From the NCBI RefSeq assembly GCF_001039355.2, contig NW_019775544.1, forward strand, positions 64,001 through 128,000: a stretch of DNA of 64,000 bases, written 5' to 3'. Source of the DNA: Lingula anatina. Lineage: Eukaryota > Brachiopoda > Lingulata > Lingulida > Lingulidae. The position numbers and the translations under genes are program-made. The notes below the pieces were generated by a model. The model ran no database searches, was not told where the DNA came from, and worked only from the letters and a program-made list of their open reading frames with translations. Positions 11,936 through 42,096 of the stretch are shown piece after piece. Within the stretch, counting starts at the first letter, position 1. The number at the start of each line of letters is the position of its first letter.

Positions 11936-14900
11936 AGTCTGGTGCGTGAGGCGAGAACTATGTCAGCTCCAGCTTATAATACTGTGTACCAAAGACTTAG
12001 TGCCTATTAAATATGACGATCATTAACTGAATGTCTTATAATATACAATATGCCCGGTATTTATAATACTGTTTCAGTTAATACGTGTTAAAGTCCAGGG
12101 TAGCAAGGTATTGCACACAACGTGCAGAGAATTAGTGTCTTTGACATTCGGTGTACCCATGAAGTAATAAGGGATTTAGCTATTTTTTGAAAATATGGTA
12201 TTATTATCACGTAATCAATGTACCAAGGCGGAATTCTATTGCACCACACTGGGAAGCTGATTTGCGAAATTGTTATCAGACAAAAGTAATATATTCCATA
12301 TAATCTCGTCAAATGATTTATGGATGGAACAATCATAAATTGTGTGATTTATAAGAATAATGATCGATCGACACATCAAGTTATTATAGCAGTGAGAGTA
12401 ATATGAAAATTAACTAAATATTAGATAGGTTCCTGTCGCTTTGTTAAATACATTATCTGACTTCGAGTTTAGGAACACCTAATCAGATTAGCAGATAAAA
12501 TGTTAATAAATGTTTTTGTAAAAGATTTATCTGGACAGTACATTACTGCCTTACTCATACAGTTTATGTAATGAAATAAGTAAGAGGTAGTTGCTACACA
12601 TTATGAAAGCAATAATCCATTCCCATTTAAATTACTTTTTTGATGCGCTACAAAAAACAAAAAAAAATGAAAGACCCATCCATCTATACACAACGCGTCC
12701 AATATTTACTGCAAATACCAACATGCAACATGACTATTACAGCATTTAAGCGGCATTGTCCAAATGAGAATCATGGTTTTGTGGCAAACAAATGTTTAAA
12801 TTGCACATCCTCCATCAATACAAGTGCCATATCCTACAAGTAAATTAGCCGCGTCAGTCACTGCCATTATCACGAACGTCTGTCCATTAACAACCATATC
12901 CCTTAACTTTCCACCTATTATAAGTCTGTTCAATGTTCATCATTGGAAATACACAATTGCGTGTACTTTTTATCTGAATAAGATTAAACGCCAGCGCGCA
13001 AAGGAAGCACCGGCTTCAATTTAGATTAAAAAGGAGCATTTGGGCAGTTCTAATAGATTTGTAAGCGTGGATAAATAATTCAACTGATGTTGTTTTCAGT
13101 TCTTCCTGGGACAGACTGGTAGATATGTAGGCAATATATGTACCAGCGGCGTGAACACAGACAATACTTCAGATGCTGTAACTTTTTTAAAAATCTTTTA
13201 TGATCTCAGGTTAGTAACTTGTCACTGAATTCGATATTATATTGAAAAAAATTACTTTCCTCTCCCTTATCGCCCACAGACAGGCGAATAGCTAGCAAAT
13301 GTTTTGCAATCTAGCATTTGTAGCCGCCCACCAGAAAAAAGGGTATTCGTACAATTAGGAGAGCAGACTACCAGACTGATAAACATTAACATAATCAAAC
13401 ACGCTCGCCATGGAAAGAAACACGGACGCATAATCTGCGTGATGGGTTTACTAGTCAAGCGACACTCGAAATTTATCCTCTACAAAGATCGCATTATGTT
13501 TCATTATGTGCACTTATTCTCTGAAGCGTGCAAAAATGTCCCATCTTTATTAGAGCAGTTAAAACTAGACACATATCTGTGAATATTTCGTGAAAAATCA
13601 CTCTGTGGCCCTGGTAGATGGTACTTGAAACTCGGGACAAAGGCCATCACCCCGTGGTCCTGACAGCTGTGAATGACATTTTAAAAAAAAAGAACACAAC
13701 TTTTATGCAAAGCAACAATTGAAGAAATATTGAAGTTTAAGTCAAGCAAATTTCTCGAAATTTGATGAACCTATGTAGGATTTAATAATTTTTTTTCGGG
13801 AGGGGGGGGCCTGTACCATCAGCTGGGTGAGACATTTTCTTGGGGGGGGGGGTCTTCTTGATTTCAAGTTCTGTCTGATTAAATTTCTCTTGAAGTTTTC
13901 CCAGTTTTGTGTGATTTGTATTTGAGTCCTAGAGTACATTGAGTACATACAGTACATTCAGCACATACTTTGAAGTTGATACAAAGCAGTAAAAGTAAGA
14001 TTTTAGTGCTTAATAGTTCGGGCTCTCTTTTCTCCTTTCCGACCTTGAAATGGACCAAAGGTCAAAGGTGAGGTCAGAAGACTTTCCTTTTAAATTCTAC
14101 TGTATAGTTAACTACTTTTACATCCCTTTTGGCTATAATAAGGAACCTACACGTTTCACGTTTCAGTTTTTTACTCCTTTCATATGACGAACGGTACACT
14201 AGAGCAAATACACCAACTGACGCCCTAAACAATCAGGTTACTGCAGAAAATATCTTTGTCCATTATTCTCATCATGCTCTTTGAATATCTCAGGTTTCAG
14301 AGATAGTGACTGCCGTAGAAGCTACAGGATTACACTAAAATGAGATAAAAGTCGGCACGGTTAATAAGATGTCAAGGGTTTTCAAAAACACTATCCCAGC
14401 AAGAAAGCATGTAATTAATTGAACATTTATTATAATAAAATCGCCATTGTTTGATAGTGGCAATAATGACGATGAATCACTCTTGAACATCCACGCGATA
14501 AAAGTTACAATTGCACTATTCCAGGTTTCGGCTTTTAAATCTTTTATGTAATAAAAGGCAGATATCGACGTGTGGGTATTTATGTATTCCTTAACTGCAT
14601 TCGACGTCATGTTATCAGCTAAAACACTTGCCTAATGGAGATTAAATAATTGCGCTTAAGTGATAGAGTTAGGAGGGAATTCACCATCATGACCACTAAG
14701 ACTGTCCACTAACCGCTGGTTTGGCCATAGACGCCAGGTTCATTCTATCATGTTTACAACTGCACTTTATTAGCGGACGACACGGAGAAGCCAATGGGAG
14801 AGGTCGGTAGGCTCTTTGTTGGTGTCAGCAAACGTTTTATCTGTTACCCATGGGGTTAATAACTTAATCGGTTAAGCGGCTTCCCCTAATGAGAAGAGTT

Positions 14901-15046
14901 TGTGTGTTCGTATAAGGGTGGGTAGAGGATGACAACATGTATTTTTCCTGTGAACCGTATTGTCTGTGGTCTGAAAAACAACTGTGCGTTTCGACGGCAG
15001 ATGCTGATATATTGAGAGGCTGGTTTCAGCGCATTCTGCGTGCAAC
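11936..15046. other. Intergenic interval
   Basis: About 3.1 kb between the membrane-protein stop and the TRPC start. It contains short spurious ORFs, G-runs near 13801-13852, and a fragment of the MITE-2 repeat at 13570-13624. No exon with credible splice context was found. The TRPC promoter should lie just left of 15047; no core element is obvious. Confidence 0.5.
13570..13624. repeat. MITE-2 end fragment
   Basis: Matches the right end of the full element at 58845-58982: an ATATCTGT...GTGAAAAATCA stretch followed by GTGGCCCTGGTAGATGGTA. Only one terminus is recognisable. Confidence 0.6.
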
Positions 15047-31597
<16,551 letters not shown>

Positions 31598-31636
31598 TGT
31601 CAAATTCAATATTCAAATATTGAATCGGTCTCCTAG

Positions 31637-31881
31637 GGACCATTCCCATAGATATTTGGATAGATCTATCTCCCTGGGGAGTCTCACTTAACTGCTATCA
31701 AACTAACCGGCTTAAACGTCTGTCACGCCTAGTAAAACTGTAAGGGGTAATTATCTTTACCCCTAGCTGATTCGGTAGGCGTAGCAGACAGTTAGGCCTT
31801 TTCTTGCTGATTTGCAATTTAGTGTGAACCCCCAGGGAGTTAGGTCGATCCAGATGGATCGATCTAAGTATGGGAACCCAG
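31637..31881. mobile_element. MITE-1 copy C
   Basis: About 245 bp between two TCCTAG direct repeats (31631-31636 and 31882-31887). Ends are inverted: CATTCCCATAGATATTTGGA at the left, and ATGGGAACCCAG preceded by GGATCGATCTAAG at the right. The internal sequence aligns to copies A and B (CTGGGGAGTCTCACT, GTGAACCCCCAGGGAGTTAG). Non-coding. Confidence 0.85.
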
Positions 31882-34116
31882 TCCTAGTTTTCACTTGCAC
31901 GCACAAACAAAATGAGAGGAAATAATAGAATTTGTAGAACTGAGATGGTTTGATTATTTTGGCGGAAGGCTTGGATTAAAGGTTACAATACCGTAGCATG
32001 AGAGGAATGGAGACTACATGCCTATTGTTATGAACATGTCACAGTATACGCCATTGTCGCAACGTTCAGGGCAAGGGTTCACTGTGATCATCCTCGAGGT
32101 ACAGGTATATGCACATGTACGTGTAGGTCATTAATGGTACTCGGTGGCATGAGCATCGCGTTCCAGGACAGTGTGATGACCTCATTTGAACTCAGTGTGA
32201 TGACTGGGAAGGTATCTCGTTAATGATAACTGTTCACATTTATGCATTTACAAGTAACTGCTGAAAATCGTGAAACTGTGAATCTCTATGTAAATGTCAT
32301 CCTGGCGTTGGAGTGATGCTTCGAACTGTCATCGCTTCTTCTTTCTCCTTCTTGAATGATGTAAAGCATGTTTGATTGTATTTTGATGTTTAAGTTCAAT
32401 TTTGAATTTGAGAGAGCAAATTCTACGTTTCTGTGTGCAGTTTGCTGAACGATATGTTGTAATTCAATAAAATTGTATTATATATGGGCCCACTTCGATC
32501 AAGTAATAATAATAATATAAGGCACAACTTAAACTTGACAGTATGATAAGGTAGCGCGCACGCTTTCCGCCTTGTGGAGAACGGTTTTTGGTATACCCTC
32601 GTATAGGGAACAACAACAGGTACAAACACTATCACGATCACCCCAAGTCCACCGAATAATGTCCGTGTACTGGAACTCCACGATATTTCGACGCACTTAC
32701 AATTTTAAATATTTTTCAAAGGTTTCAGTTTGACCAAATCCTAAAGGCGTCGGAAGCAGTGAATCCGTGTGATTCCATGCAACCCTTCTTGTACCTCTAC
32801 GACATCCACGGCCTCCACTGCATCTAAAATTTGAAGGGGACGTACGATTTTAAAATTGGTGCGGCTGTTTGTGACCGAGGCTTAACTTGGGCTTACCTAG
32901 AGAAGTGTAGGACATCGTAGAAGTCAAGATCTTGTTGAATGTGAGCGAATGTTCTTGTGAAGTTAACTGACGTCTCTAACACAGCGAGGCCTTCTTTGAT
33001 TCACCTGTACGGTCTCAGTGGAGATAACGTAGTCCTCACAACGCATCGGGTCAACAATCAAAGCGACCAGTCCAAGCGAACTGATAAACTCGCCACATGC
33101 TAACGATGTATGGGATACATAATGGGGTTAAATGCGTTTTTTTTAGTCCAATTCAGATAGCCAGTTATCAGGAGCTGATATCGAAAATTTGTATTGATTT
33201 TACTGCTGATCGTTGGATATGTGGTAGGCAGAAAAGATGAACGTTCAGCATACATCATTTTATGATCTGACTGGAAGTCTTTGGCTCATGACAATATCTA
33301 GCATGCACCATGACTAATCACTGCATTCCTCTCTCCACATTACTTAATATCTACATGAATATCGATTAAGAAGTATTTTGGCATCCTTACTCTTGTTCAG
33401 ACAACTTTTCAAACCTGAAATGTAAACTTATGTCTTACAGTTGTACAGACGGCCTCTGTTTGATTGACCTTCGTTAATTGCTTTAGTCAGCAGATTAATA
33501 TTTATCAATGCTTCTGTCATTACCACTGTAACATTATTCATTATTTCATTTTCATATTTATATAATCAACATTTTTTGTATTTAAGTCATTTCCGAGCTC
33601 TATGAAAGCAATAATTGCTATTAGAATTAAGAGTAATTTCTGCACTTTTAACCCTGATCCACTACTTTCCGGTAATCTCGACCCATCCTTTCAATCCTCA
33701 AGGGTCTCACCATAGCCTTGGACAAGTCAAGCTATAGCCGGAAAAAAGAAATGCACTTTAAAAGACCGTCGAAAATGAAGCCACGGTAATAGGTTTCATC
33801 ATACTCAGATTTCTGAGCACGAAATGTTCTTCTTGAACAACGGGGATAATTATGGACTTTCGAAATGCGCATCTCTGAAACATATATACACAAACGAGAG
33901 AATGCTCACTTCACCTTTTCACCATTTTAACAGGGTTAGTTGGTTAGTTATAATTTTTGTTTAATTTGTATATTTTATGATTCGACACATGGGCCGATCC
34001 AGGATTATTCCAAGGGGGGCGGTTTTTAGGAATGACAGACCGCAGATGCGAACTAGCCTTGGCGGGGTATTATGGTATAATACAGGGCGAACGGTGTCAT
34101 TTGGTACAGTTAAGTC

Positions 34117-34285
34117 ACAGGCCCGTAGCCAGCAATTTCAAAAGGGGAGTTCTTTTTTTGAAAAAGTGGACCTTTTCCCACAAAAACTTCATGTACCTAG
34201 ATCAAATTTTACCCAGAGTGGACCTTTTCCCAGCAAAAGGGGCGGTTCTTTCGAACCCCCCGAACCCCCCTGGCTACGGGCCTGT
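34117..34285. mobile_element. Small non-autonomous inverted-repeat element (GGCCCGTAGCCAG ends)
   Basis: Ends ACAGGCCCGTAGCCAG and CTGGCTACGGGCCTGT are perfect inverted repeats of 16 bp around a 169-bp body with no gene. The interior also carries short GTGGACCTTTTCCCA repeats. An open frame crosses it, but it is explained by the element. Confidence 0.75.
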
Positions 34286-35021
34286 TAAAGACCTATGATT
34301 CAAGTAGTCAAAATTCTAATTTCAAAAGGAGACCATTGGTGTGTTTTCCCCCCTGACAGCTCCCTAAATCCACCACTGCGATAAGGCACTGTGTCCTACA
34401 GCACAACACTTGTTAACTACAATATAAAAACACGCACAATAAAATAACATGACAGCCCCAGCTCGCCGGAGGGACCGAGTATAATTATCCCGTTAAGCTG
34501 CGACAAGCAATACACAAAGGTGATCGAAATCACGGTACAGTCTGATTACTATTGACTCATTTATTAGATACCTTTGCAAGTGGAAATGAATTCATATTAG
34601 AATTGCCATATGTTAACGGACACGAAATTCTATTCCACACAATCGATTTGGTAGGCTGGCCATTGTCGACCTTTAAGGAATAATTTCCCCTATCTGATTC
34701 TCTTGCAAGCAACTTGCTGCCTTGCCTTGTTGGAATATAATCCGTGAGTCGCAGTCCTAAAAAACTTGGTTGTCATGCAAACATTACATGTGCATATGAT
34801 GTTACATATAAGTATTACCTGCGTTATTTACCCAGCATAAATGCATGTACGGGCTACAAATTCTGTTCTAAATATATACATTGATGCAACACATAAAAGC
34901 AATATATTTGGAATCAAGTAGAAATTATTTGTGCCAAGGCCACAAGACGCATGGTCGTGCAATTCATGTGTGCGTAGAAAGGTTTAGTTCGTTAGGAACA
35001 ATTATAGCACATCTTCAATGT

Positions 35022-35094
<73 letters not shown>
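35022..35094. repeat. (CT)n(AT)n compound microsatellite
   Basis: About 23 CT units followed directly by about 13 AT units, upstream of the GTPase gene. Confidence 0.95.
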
Positions 35095-35103
<9 letters not shown>

Positions 35104-35624
35104 CGCAGTGAGGAAGTAGTCTTTCAAAGATCAGTGACACAGACTTCATAATGAGATTGAGTTGTAATGTCAGGGAAAAGTTCCGCAATAACAGTGTTAT
35201 TGAAGCGCGGCTGATGCGGGCGCACAGCGGCCATACACAGAATGCAAATGCAGTAGGCGAAACACGATCCTTCGTCTATGTGACTCGGAGAAAATGACAC
35301 GGGGCATCTGAGGTGGAGTAAGTGATTCAGCTCATCACATACAACGTAAACGAGCTACTGGACGAGCTCTTGATTTGACGCCAGCACGTACTTGTATGTT
35401 AGTGTATAGACTGTTTGGCTACAAGCGTTGCCATCTATCGAAGGTATCCTATGTGCGTGCGATATTGTTGTTTAATCAGCGTTCCTCCAAATGATAGATC
35501 ACGCAAGCACTGGGAGATAGATTTGTTGCACCTTAATTAAAAGCACCGGTATCTGGCGTTAAGTAGGCACCTCCAGACAAGACTCGTGGCGTGGATTAAT
35601 GACGGTTTTAGTCAGTGTAACAAC

Positions 35625-38600
35625 ATGCAGTGTTTATGCAGAAATATCTTAAGTGCCGGCGACACCAGGAAGCACTCGACCTCGGGAGAGTTTGAAGATT
35701 TGGACATGGACATAAAAACGGAAGGTGAGAACGCAGCACCTAAAAACTGCTACAGATTGGTGATTGTTGGCACCGCAAGAGCTGGAAAAACATCGATAGT
35801 TTCCAGATTTCTCAACGATAAGTTTGAGGAGAAATACACACCTACGATAGAAAATTTCCATCGGAAAGTGTATAGAATCCGAGGAGAAGCATACCGACTT
35901 GACATCCTTGATACGTCTGGGAACGACCCATTCCCGGCTATGCGAAGACTTTCTCTACTCTCTGGTAAGTGGAACAGAATAACATGTAAACTGTTAAAAA
36001 TAATTTTTGCTGCTAGGCTGCCTATTATATTCATCGCTTAATGTTGATAATCGAATCGCATGATTCCAGCAAGGCTCGGAATAACAGCAGTCTACAGTTA
36101 TTATTGACAAGGCAATAACTGCTTCGCAAGATAATTGTGATGCTGATATAATATAAACATTATTAGTTATCCCGTTATCTTTGTCCTTCTATTTATTCAT
36201 TTACAAATTTTATATATAATATTTGAGTGCCTGATGTGGAATTCATCGATTTATAGTATTTATGGGAAAAAATCACGTCCGGCAAGTGTCATTTGAGTAT
36301 CCATTCCATAAAAACCCAATAAGAAAATGTCTTTTATAGATTGGTGACTTTCAAAGAAATCTAAACAGCAAAAATACCAAAGAGCGTTGGTAATCTATCG
36401 ATCATTCTAAGAATCCAGGCTTCTTTTTCCCCACTTTTTCTGCTTCTTATTTTCGCCAAACAACACTTTTGAGGCTGTGAAACAAACCCGGGAAAACAAA
36501 TCCCTAGCGATCCAAGTTATCTCACTTTATAATGGATGAATAGAAAGCCTGGCAGTCTTTCATTTTAAAGGCAAGATATGTTTGGGCTAGCACGGAGTTT
36601 TAGATTAGTACCATACATGTACTGTTTGCGTGTACGGTTGAATATGCATTTTCTCTGTCAGAGGCCGGCTGGTTGATGACGTACATGTAGTTGTGCACTT
36701 TAAGCATTGAGCAGAAATGTGAACAATCACTGAATTGCCAGTGAAATATCTGTGACTATCTAGTGAAAAATTATATCCATGGCACTGGTAGAGGGAAGAA
36801 AATGCTTTAGGCTGACAGACATGTCTTGCCAGCGAAGCTCTTGTCAATTAACACTTATATCAACTATATTTTGGAAGAAAAACAGAATTGACAGATGCTC
36901 CACATCAATTAAGTCAAATCCCATTGCGTGTCCGTTAAAATTTATGTTCTTGGAAAACTTAAGTCGTTTACTTTTTGTACAAGCTAGTATAAGACTATAT
37001 GGTGCCATTTCAGTCTTTGTCAACATATTATTTCATCAAAGCTGATGCTACTTCCAGAGGTCTGGCGGTAGGGAAATTTGATAAAAGTAGTGCCATTATT
37101 TAATAATTCAGTGGAAACATTTACATTGCTATTTTCCGAATTGACTGGTGATATCTACATGTGTCATACCAAAATGTGTATTTTACCTAAATAGACGTGT
37201 ATTAATACATGTGTACAGATGTGCATTTTAGTGATGAATGCCCAATCACGTTAAGGCAGGCGAGTTTAACAAAGCATGTACTAACATCCGTTAATGTCTG
37301 ATTATTGGCTTTATTTTGGTAATCAGCTGCTATGACTTGGGTGTGACTCTTTGCTTGATGATGCTTGATGAAGGAACTTTGGACAGGGGAAACTCAGCAA
37401 TCTGGTGTCCCCGTGGGGCTATAAAATTTAGTTATCACTAGAATAATTGATTCTTTCCATTAGCAAGATAACATTGCTCTCACTGTAACCTTTAAATGAA
37501 TGCATGAGTATGTTGAATCAATTCAGCAAATTACATTGATGGAATAAGTAATGACCGTATACCGCATAATCTTGGAAATACAATGAAAATGTTGCCATTA
37601 ATGAAAAGCAGATAAATAAAATACTCTCAAATCACTCTTAAGAACAGACACATATCAAACGTCATTGATATGCGCCTCCATTGTTTCTCGAAAGCCGACA
37701 GACATTAGTCATTATCAACTGATTTGATTCATACGGTTCCAGAAGTAACAGTGAAAGAGATTTGTCCAGACGGGTAATATCAAAATTGATTCTTCTCTAG
37801 ACTTTGCGGTATTCTATTTTATGCAGCTTAGGCTCCTAACAGAGGTAGTGAATACCATACTTTTTGGAGAGAAATAGTACGCTGTGGCTTGATTTTATTT
37901 TTAGAAACATATCGGGCAATATTTTGGTAGGCTCTTAATAAGCCGCCATTTATGAATGATTTTACATTCATTAGACTTAACTGGCACGCTATATTTGAAC
38001 GCATTGCAACATACGTTGAATCTAGATCTGTCATCTGCTTATACAAACAAAAAGCGACCTTCACAATCAACCTCAAATAAGTAATCTGAATCCGCTTAAA
38101 CTGTGATTTTAATCAATGTTTGGCTTTAAAACGTGATAGTTGATGACACAAAAATGTTCTTTCGTGTTTTTGTGGCTTATCTGTAGTTAAGCATTGGCAA
38201 TAAGACTAGAGCCTTATTAAGGATTCTGGCTACCCATAGTAAAGCAGGCAACATATTTACTACGTCAAATTCATATTACTTTACGTGGTCAGTTACATTT
38301 TAGCTTAATTTTTAAACGACAGAGACAGTGATGTGTGAGAAAAAAACCAAGTGAGCATTTTGATTGATTGACATGACATGACTTTTGTTTTATTTGTCTA
38401 ACATTACACTGGATTAGCTTCAAAAGACAAAACAGGAAGTCGTGCTGAAAAAAAAACTTAAGCGGAGAAATAGAGTAAAGAATCTGTCGGAAATCAATAT
38501 TCATCCAGACAACGCAAACGTGTAGGTTTTTGAAGGTTTTGAAATAATGAAAACTGTGAAAATCACACTGATGTGAACGCAACAAAGCTTAAAGGAATAA

Positions 38601-39671
38601 CAATTACAATAAAAACCTCGTAAACAACTCATAGAAATATCATAAATTCCATATCATTTAACCACCAACACAGCGCTTATAACAATTATTCTGGAATCTG
38701 TGCTTGCCATCAGACCACGTAGACCTTCATAGATGGGCATACCTCCGTATACACAGTATATCTCCTAAGAGATTATTACTAAAAAACCAAAACAAAGGAC
38801 TAACTTTGAATGTCCGAATGGATTCATTGACCATTGGTTAGTTTGGAAAATCGTCGTTTGCCCTACCAGGAAAATCCGTTTTTGGCAAAAAAAAAAAAAA
38901 AAAAGTTGTTATTCCTTTAAATACGGTTTTAACCTGCGTTGACGACTTTTCCGCCATCAATTTAGCCCATTTTTCCTTTTGATTTAGTTCTGCCACAAGT
39001 TAATAAAGATGCAATATGCTAGTAAGACAGACAGGTACAACCAATGTTATCCATGTTAACCGTACAGTATGATAGCCTTTAAATAATTCCACGTCTTGTA
39101 TCTTACAGGAGATATTTTCATAATCGTATTCAGCGTGGATAATATGGAATCATTTGAAGAGGCCAAGCGGCTTAGAGATCAGATTCAGGAAGTGAAGTCC
39201 TTCTGTCCACCCGGTTCCAAAAAATTCCGACACATCCCAATGGTCCTGGTCGGTAACAAACTAGATCGTGCCGACCACCATAGGGCAGTGAACTCGATGG
39301 AAGTGAACAGATACATTGAGTCACAATCTGGGTGTGCATACGTTGAAGCATCGGCCAAAAAGGACTGGAATATTGAAGACATCTTTCTCAAGCTTTTCAT
39401 AATGGCTGATCTCCCGACAGAAATGAGTCCTTCGCTCCACAGGAAAGTGCACCCGTCTTACGTTGGGAAAACGACAGCGAAGTCCACAACAAGGTGCGGG
39501 CCAATCTCTTTAAGAAGACGCTTAAGCGACGCCTGTGGCACTGTTACCAGTGTTAGACGTCCAAGTATTAGAACCGATCTTTTGATATTGCAGACAAAAT
39601 CACGCGTTCCGCCCGAAGTTACTAATACTTCGGATGCAGAAGCGACTGGTGTCAAATGTGTGATTCAATAG
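35625..39671 (+). CDS. RASD (Dexras/Rhes)-type small GTPase
   Basis: Two exons, 35625-35964 and 39109-39671, joined in phase 1 across a 3.1-kb intron; 903 nt, 300 residues (vertebrate RASD1/2 are 266-281). An N-terminal extension of about 40 residues precedes the G domain. P-loop G-TARA-GKTS (residues 49-57); switch I YTPTIENFHRKVYRIRGE; switch II LDTSGNDPFPAMRRLS, where DTSGN replaces the Ras DTAGQ, as in the RASD family; NKLD and SAKK guanine-specificity motifs; then the family marker MADLPTEMSPSLHRKV and a basic tail. It ends CVIQ, a CAAX box as in vertebrate Rhes, so membrane anchoring by prenylation is expected. Family members modulate heterotrimeric G-protein and adenylyl cyclase signalling. 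I chose the ATG at 35625; the in-frame ATG at 35706 is an alternative giving a length closer to vertebrate proteins. Confidence 0.93.
36717..36796. repeat. MITE-2 end fragment
   Basis: In the GTPase intron. An ATATCTGTGACTATCTAGTG stretch followed by CATGGCACTGGTAGAGGGA matches the right end of the element at 58845-58982. The left end is not recognisable. Confidence 0.55.
38611..38937. repeat. Dispersed repeat, copy 2
   Basis: Diverged homologue of 22490-22790 in the same orientation, located in the intron of the GTPase gene and containing an A-run near 38887-38904. No coding potential. Confidence 0.6.
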
Positions 39672-42096
39672 TATTTGTTATATTCAGACTTTTGATTTTT
39701 GAGTCACATATAAATGTATATTGTCCAGCAATCTAAACGTCGCCTGTGCTGTCTTATTATTAAACACTTTTATTAATCAAAATACTGATTCTTCAGAAAT
39801 ATATACGTTATTCATTCATTCACTGAAATAGTATATCGCTTTTCTGACATCCTTATATCATATATGTTGTAATTTAATGACCATTCTAATTGAACATCGA
39901 TGTGTTTTTCGACATAAGTAATTATTATAAAAAATACTGGCGCCTGTTATCAATTTGAACATTGTACGTTCAATGGTCTGAGCACATGATAGCGTGTAAG
40001 TAAGACAAGAGGTTTATGCAGACTGGAGTCCTATAGGTGTACTGCTTGTCATAGGACTGTTAATTGGAATCTGGATAGTTGGAAACAATACAGAACAACG
40101 TATTCTCTTTTTCCAGGCGCAATTTCAAGACCATGTATTTGTTGCAATGTAGGTTCAGGCATGATTGCCATGACATTCTTTGTGTCTTCGCTTTTCGATT
40201 AGGTCTTGTGTTTTAGTTTCCTTTTTTGAATTTTGATAATTTGAATTGTTTGATTTCATAGTTCCGTAATGTTCACTTTTAATATGAATATTGGTAAAGT
40301 GTATGGATTTTGCATATAGCTTTTTTGTTGCTTCTCGTTTTGCTTTCAAAGTATTACGAAAGTAGAGTTGAATAATTGCATTGGCTATACCCAAAATGCC
40401 AAAAACATTTCAACGTTTCAACTATCATTTAACTGATGTAAGATTTTCTTATTTATCATTTGATACCAGAAATTGCAAGCATCGCATTTAAAAAAAACCA
40501 GTGAAGCAGCTGAGAAATAATGATGACTTTTTGGCACGGGGATAACTGGCTTTGTGGGTCTATCTCGGGATTATGTTATACAAAATATCGCCAAAGTAAG
40601 AATATTGGTGCTTTTGTGAAATAAAAAACGCAATATCCATCTGTTTCTTATGAAGCATTTATAAATATTTTTTATCTCAAGTAAATGCAGGTATGTAAGT
40701 ATATCATGATAGAAATACATTCCCCCGATTCACGTTGACTGGCACATTGTATGACAAAAGGCAAGCCATCGAAGAAAAAAATCCAATCTAAATTGCAACT
40801 TCGAGCATTTCCTGAATCGAGCTAGCAGGAAATTCTAAACGTCGAACTGGGATGGAAAACACCAGCATCTACGCCAGACTTCAATGTGCTTGTAAAACAA
40901 AGGAGCATTATTTATTCAATATTGTTCAGCGGCATTTGATATTTTCAATGCTATAAATTGCAGGCGACGGCAACTCGACTATGACCAGGTGGAGGGAAGA
41001 GTCCACGCAATTGTCGCCCTTTCCGTTTGGAAAACCCTCGGTCTGCCACTTAGCCGTAGGCCCTATACCGTGACTTTTATTTCAAACACATCTGTCTGAC
41101 CCCCATCCCTGAGGCCTAATTTATGTAAAACATTCAGCTGTCTTAATGCAAAATAAGACTATAGGTTAGAGACTGAGTCCCAGCGACATTCCCTTAAAGT
41201 AATTTAAACAAGGTGCAGGTGCAGGCAATCGTCTAAAAGCTTCAGATTCTATGCTGCGTCTGTGCAATTAAATGGCACGAGGTAAAAGTTATCTAGGGTA
41301 CAAGCTCCAAGCGTCCAGGCTCCTTGCTGACTGGGATTAAAAATCGATATTTAATGGTTGACATAGATTTGAATTTTTGGTACCATGCTGGGAACTTCCC
41401 AGATGACAGAACGTGAAACCACAATAATGTGTGGAAGAATCAACTGATTTTGAGTACATAGACATCAACAAATATGTAGAGAGACCCCAATTGGGATGCT
41501 GAGTCGATGACATTTACTTTCGTTCTCTGAAGGTTAATATTCCTTTAGCTCAACGAGCACTAATATGGTTATAATTAAAGATTCACATTGTGTAAAGACA
41601 AGACATAATACCATACAGGACACGGGTTGAAAAAAAACTGAAGTGAATAGATGAAATATGAAATTATTTTGATTTTTACAGGAACGAATTAAGCGGCAAC
41701 GTGGCGTTTCACGTAATGTACGCGATTTAAGGGTACCGTTCTTGAAAAGTATTGTGCATACTTGGGAGCATGATTCTCATTTTTTCTAACGGACCATCTT
41801 TTCAGCTGTGTCTCATTTCTCGAACATTATTCCTATTGCATGTTGAATTATATTCGGGAATTTTTCCCTAAAAGCCATTTGTGTTAACATACCATTTTAT
41901 GAACGGTAATGGGAAGGTGATATTGCCTCGTTTAATGCATCTTTAATAATTACTACAATTTAATAAAGCCTGGAACTAGTAGCTACTATGGCACCGTCCA
42001 TATATTTGTTCACCAAATGCAAATTCAGCCTTTCAATAAATGTTTCAACACAAAAGAAAAAAAGATCACCGAAATTTGCTCATTGTCGTCGTTAAA

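Larger units (their letters stand above)
31598..35624. other. Intergenic interval between TRPC and the RASD-type GTPase
   Basis: About 4 kb holding MITE-1 copy C (31637-31881), a candidate TRPC polyadenylation signal at 32466, a short inverted-repeat element (34117-34285) and a CT/TA microsatellite. A short frame near 32724-32826 following an acceptor-like site is open but unlike anything I recognise. No supported gene. Confidence 0.5.

Noticed and set aside
13304-13582. 92-codon forward ORF considered as a small gene
   Set aside because: No similarity recognised, no signal or domain, and its end runs into a MITE-2 fragment.
33977-34298. ORF of about 100 codons with many Pro and Phe
   Set aside because: It overlaps the inverted-repeat element at 34117-34285 and its composition follows from that element.
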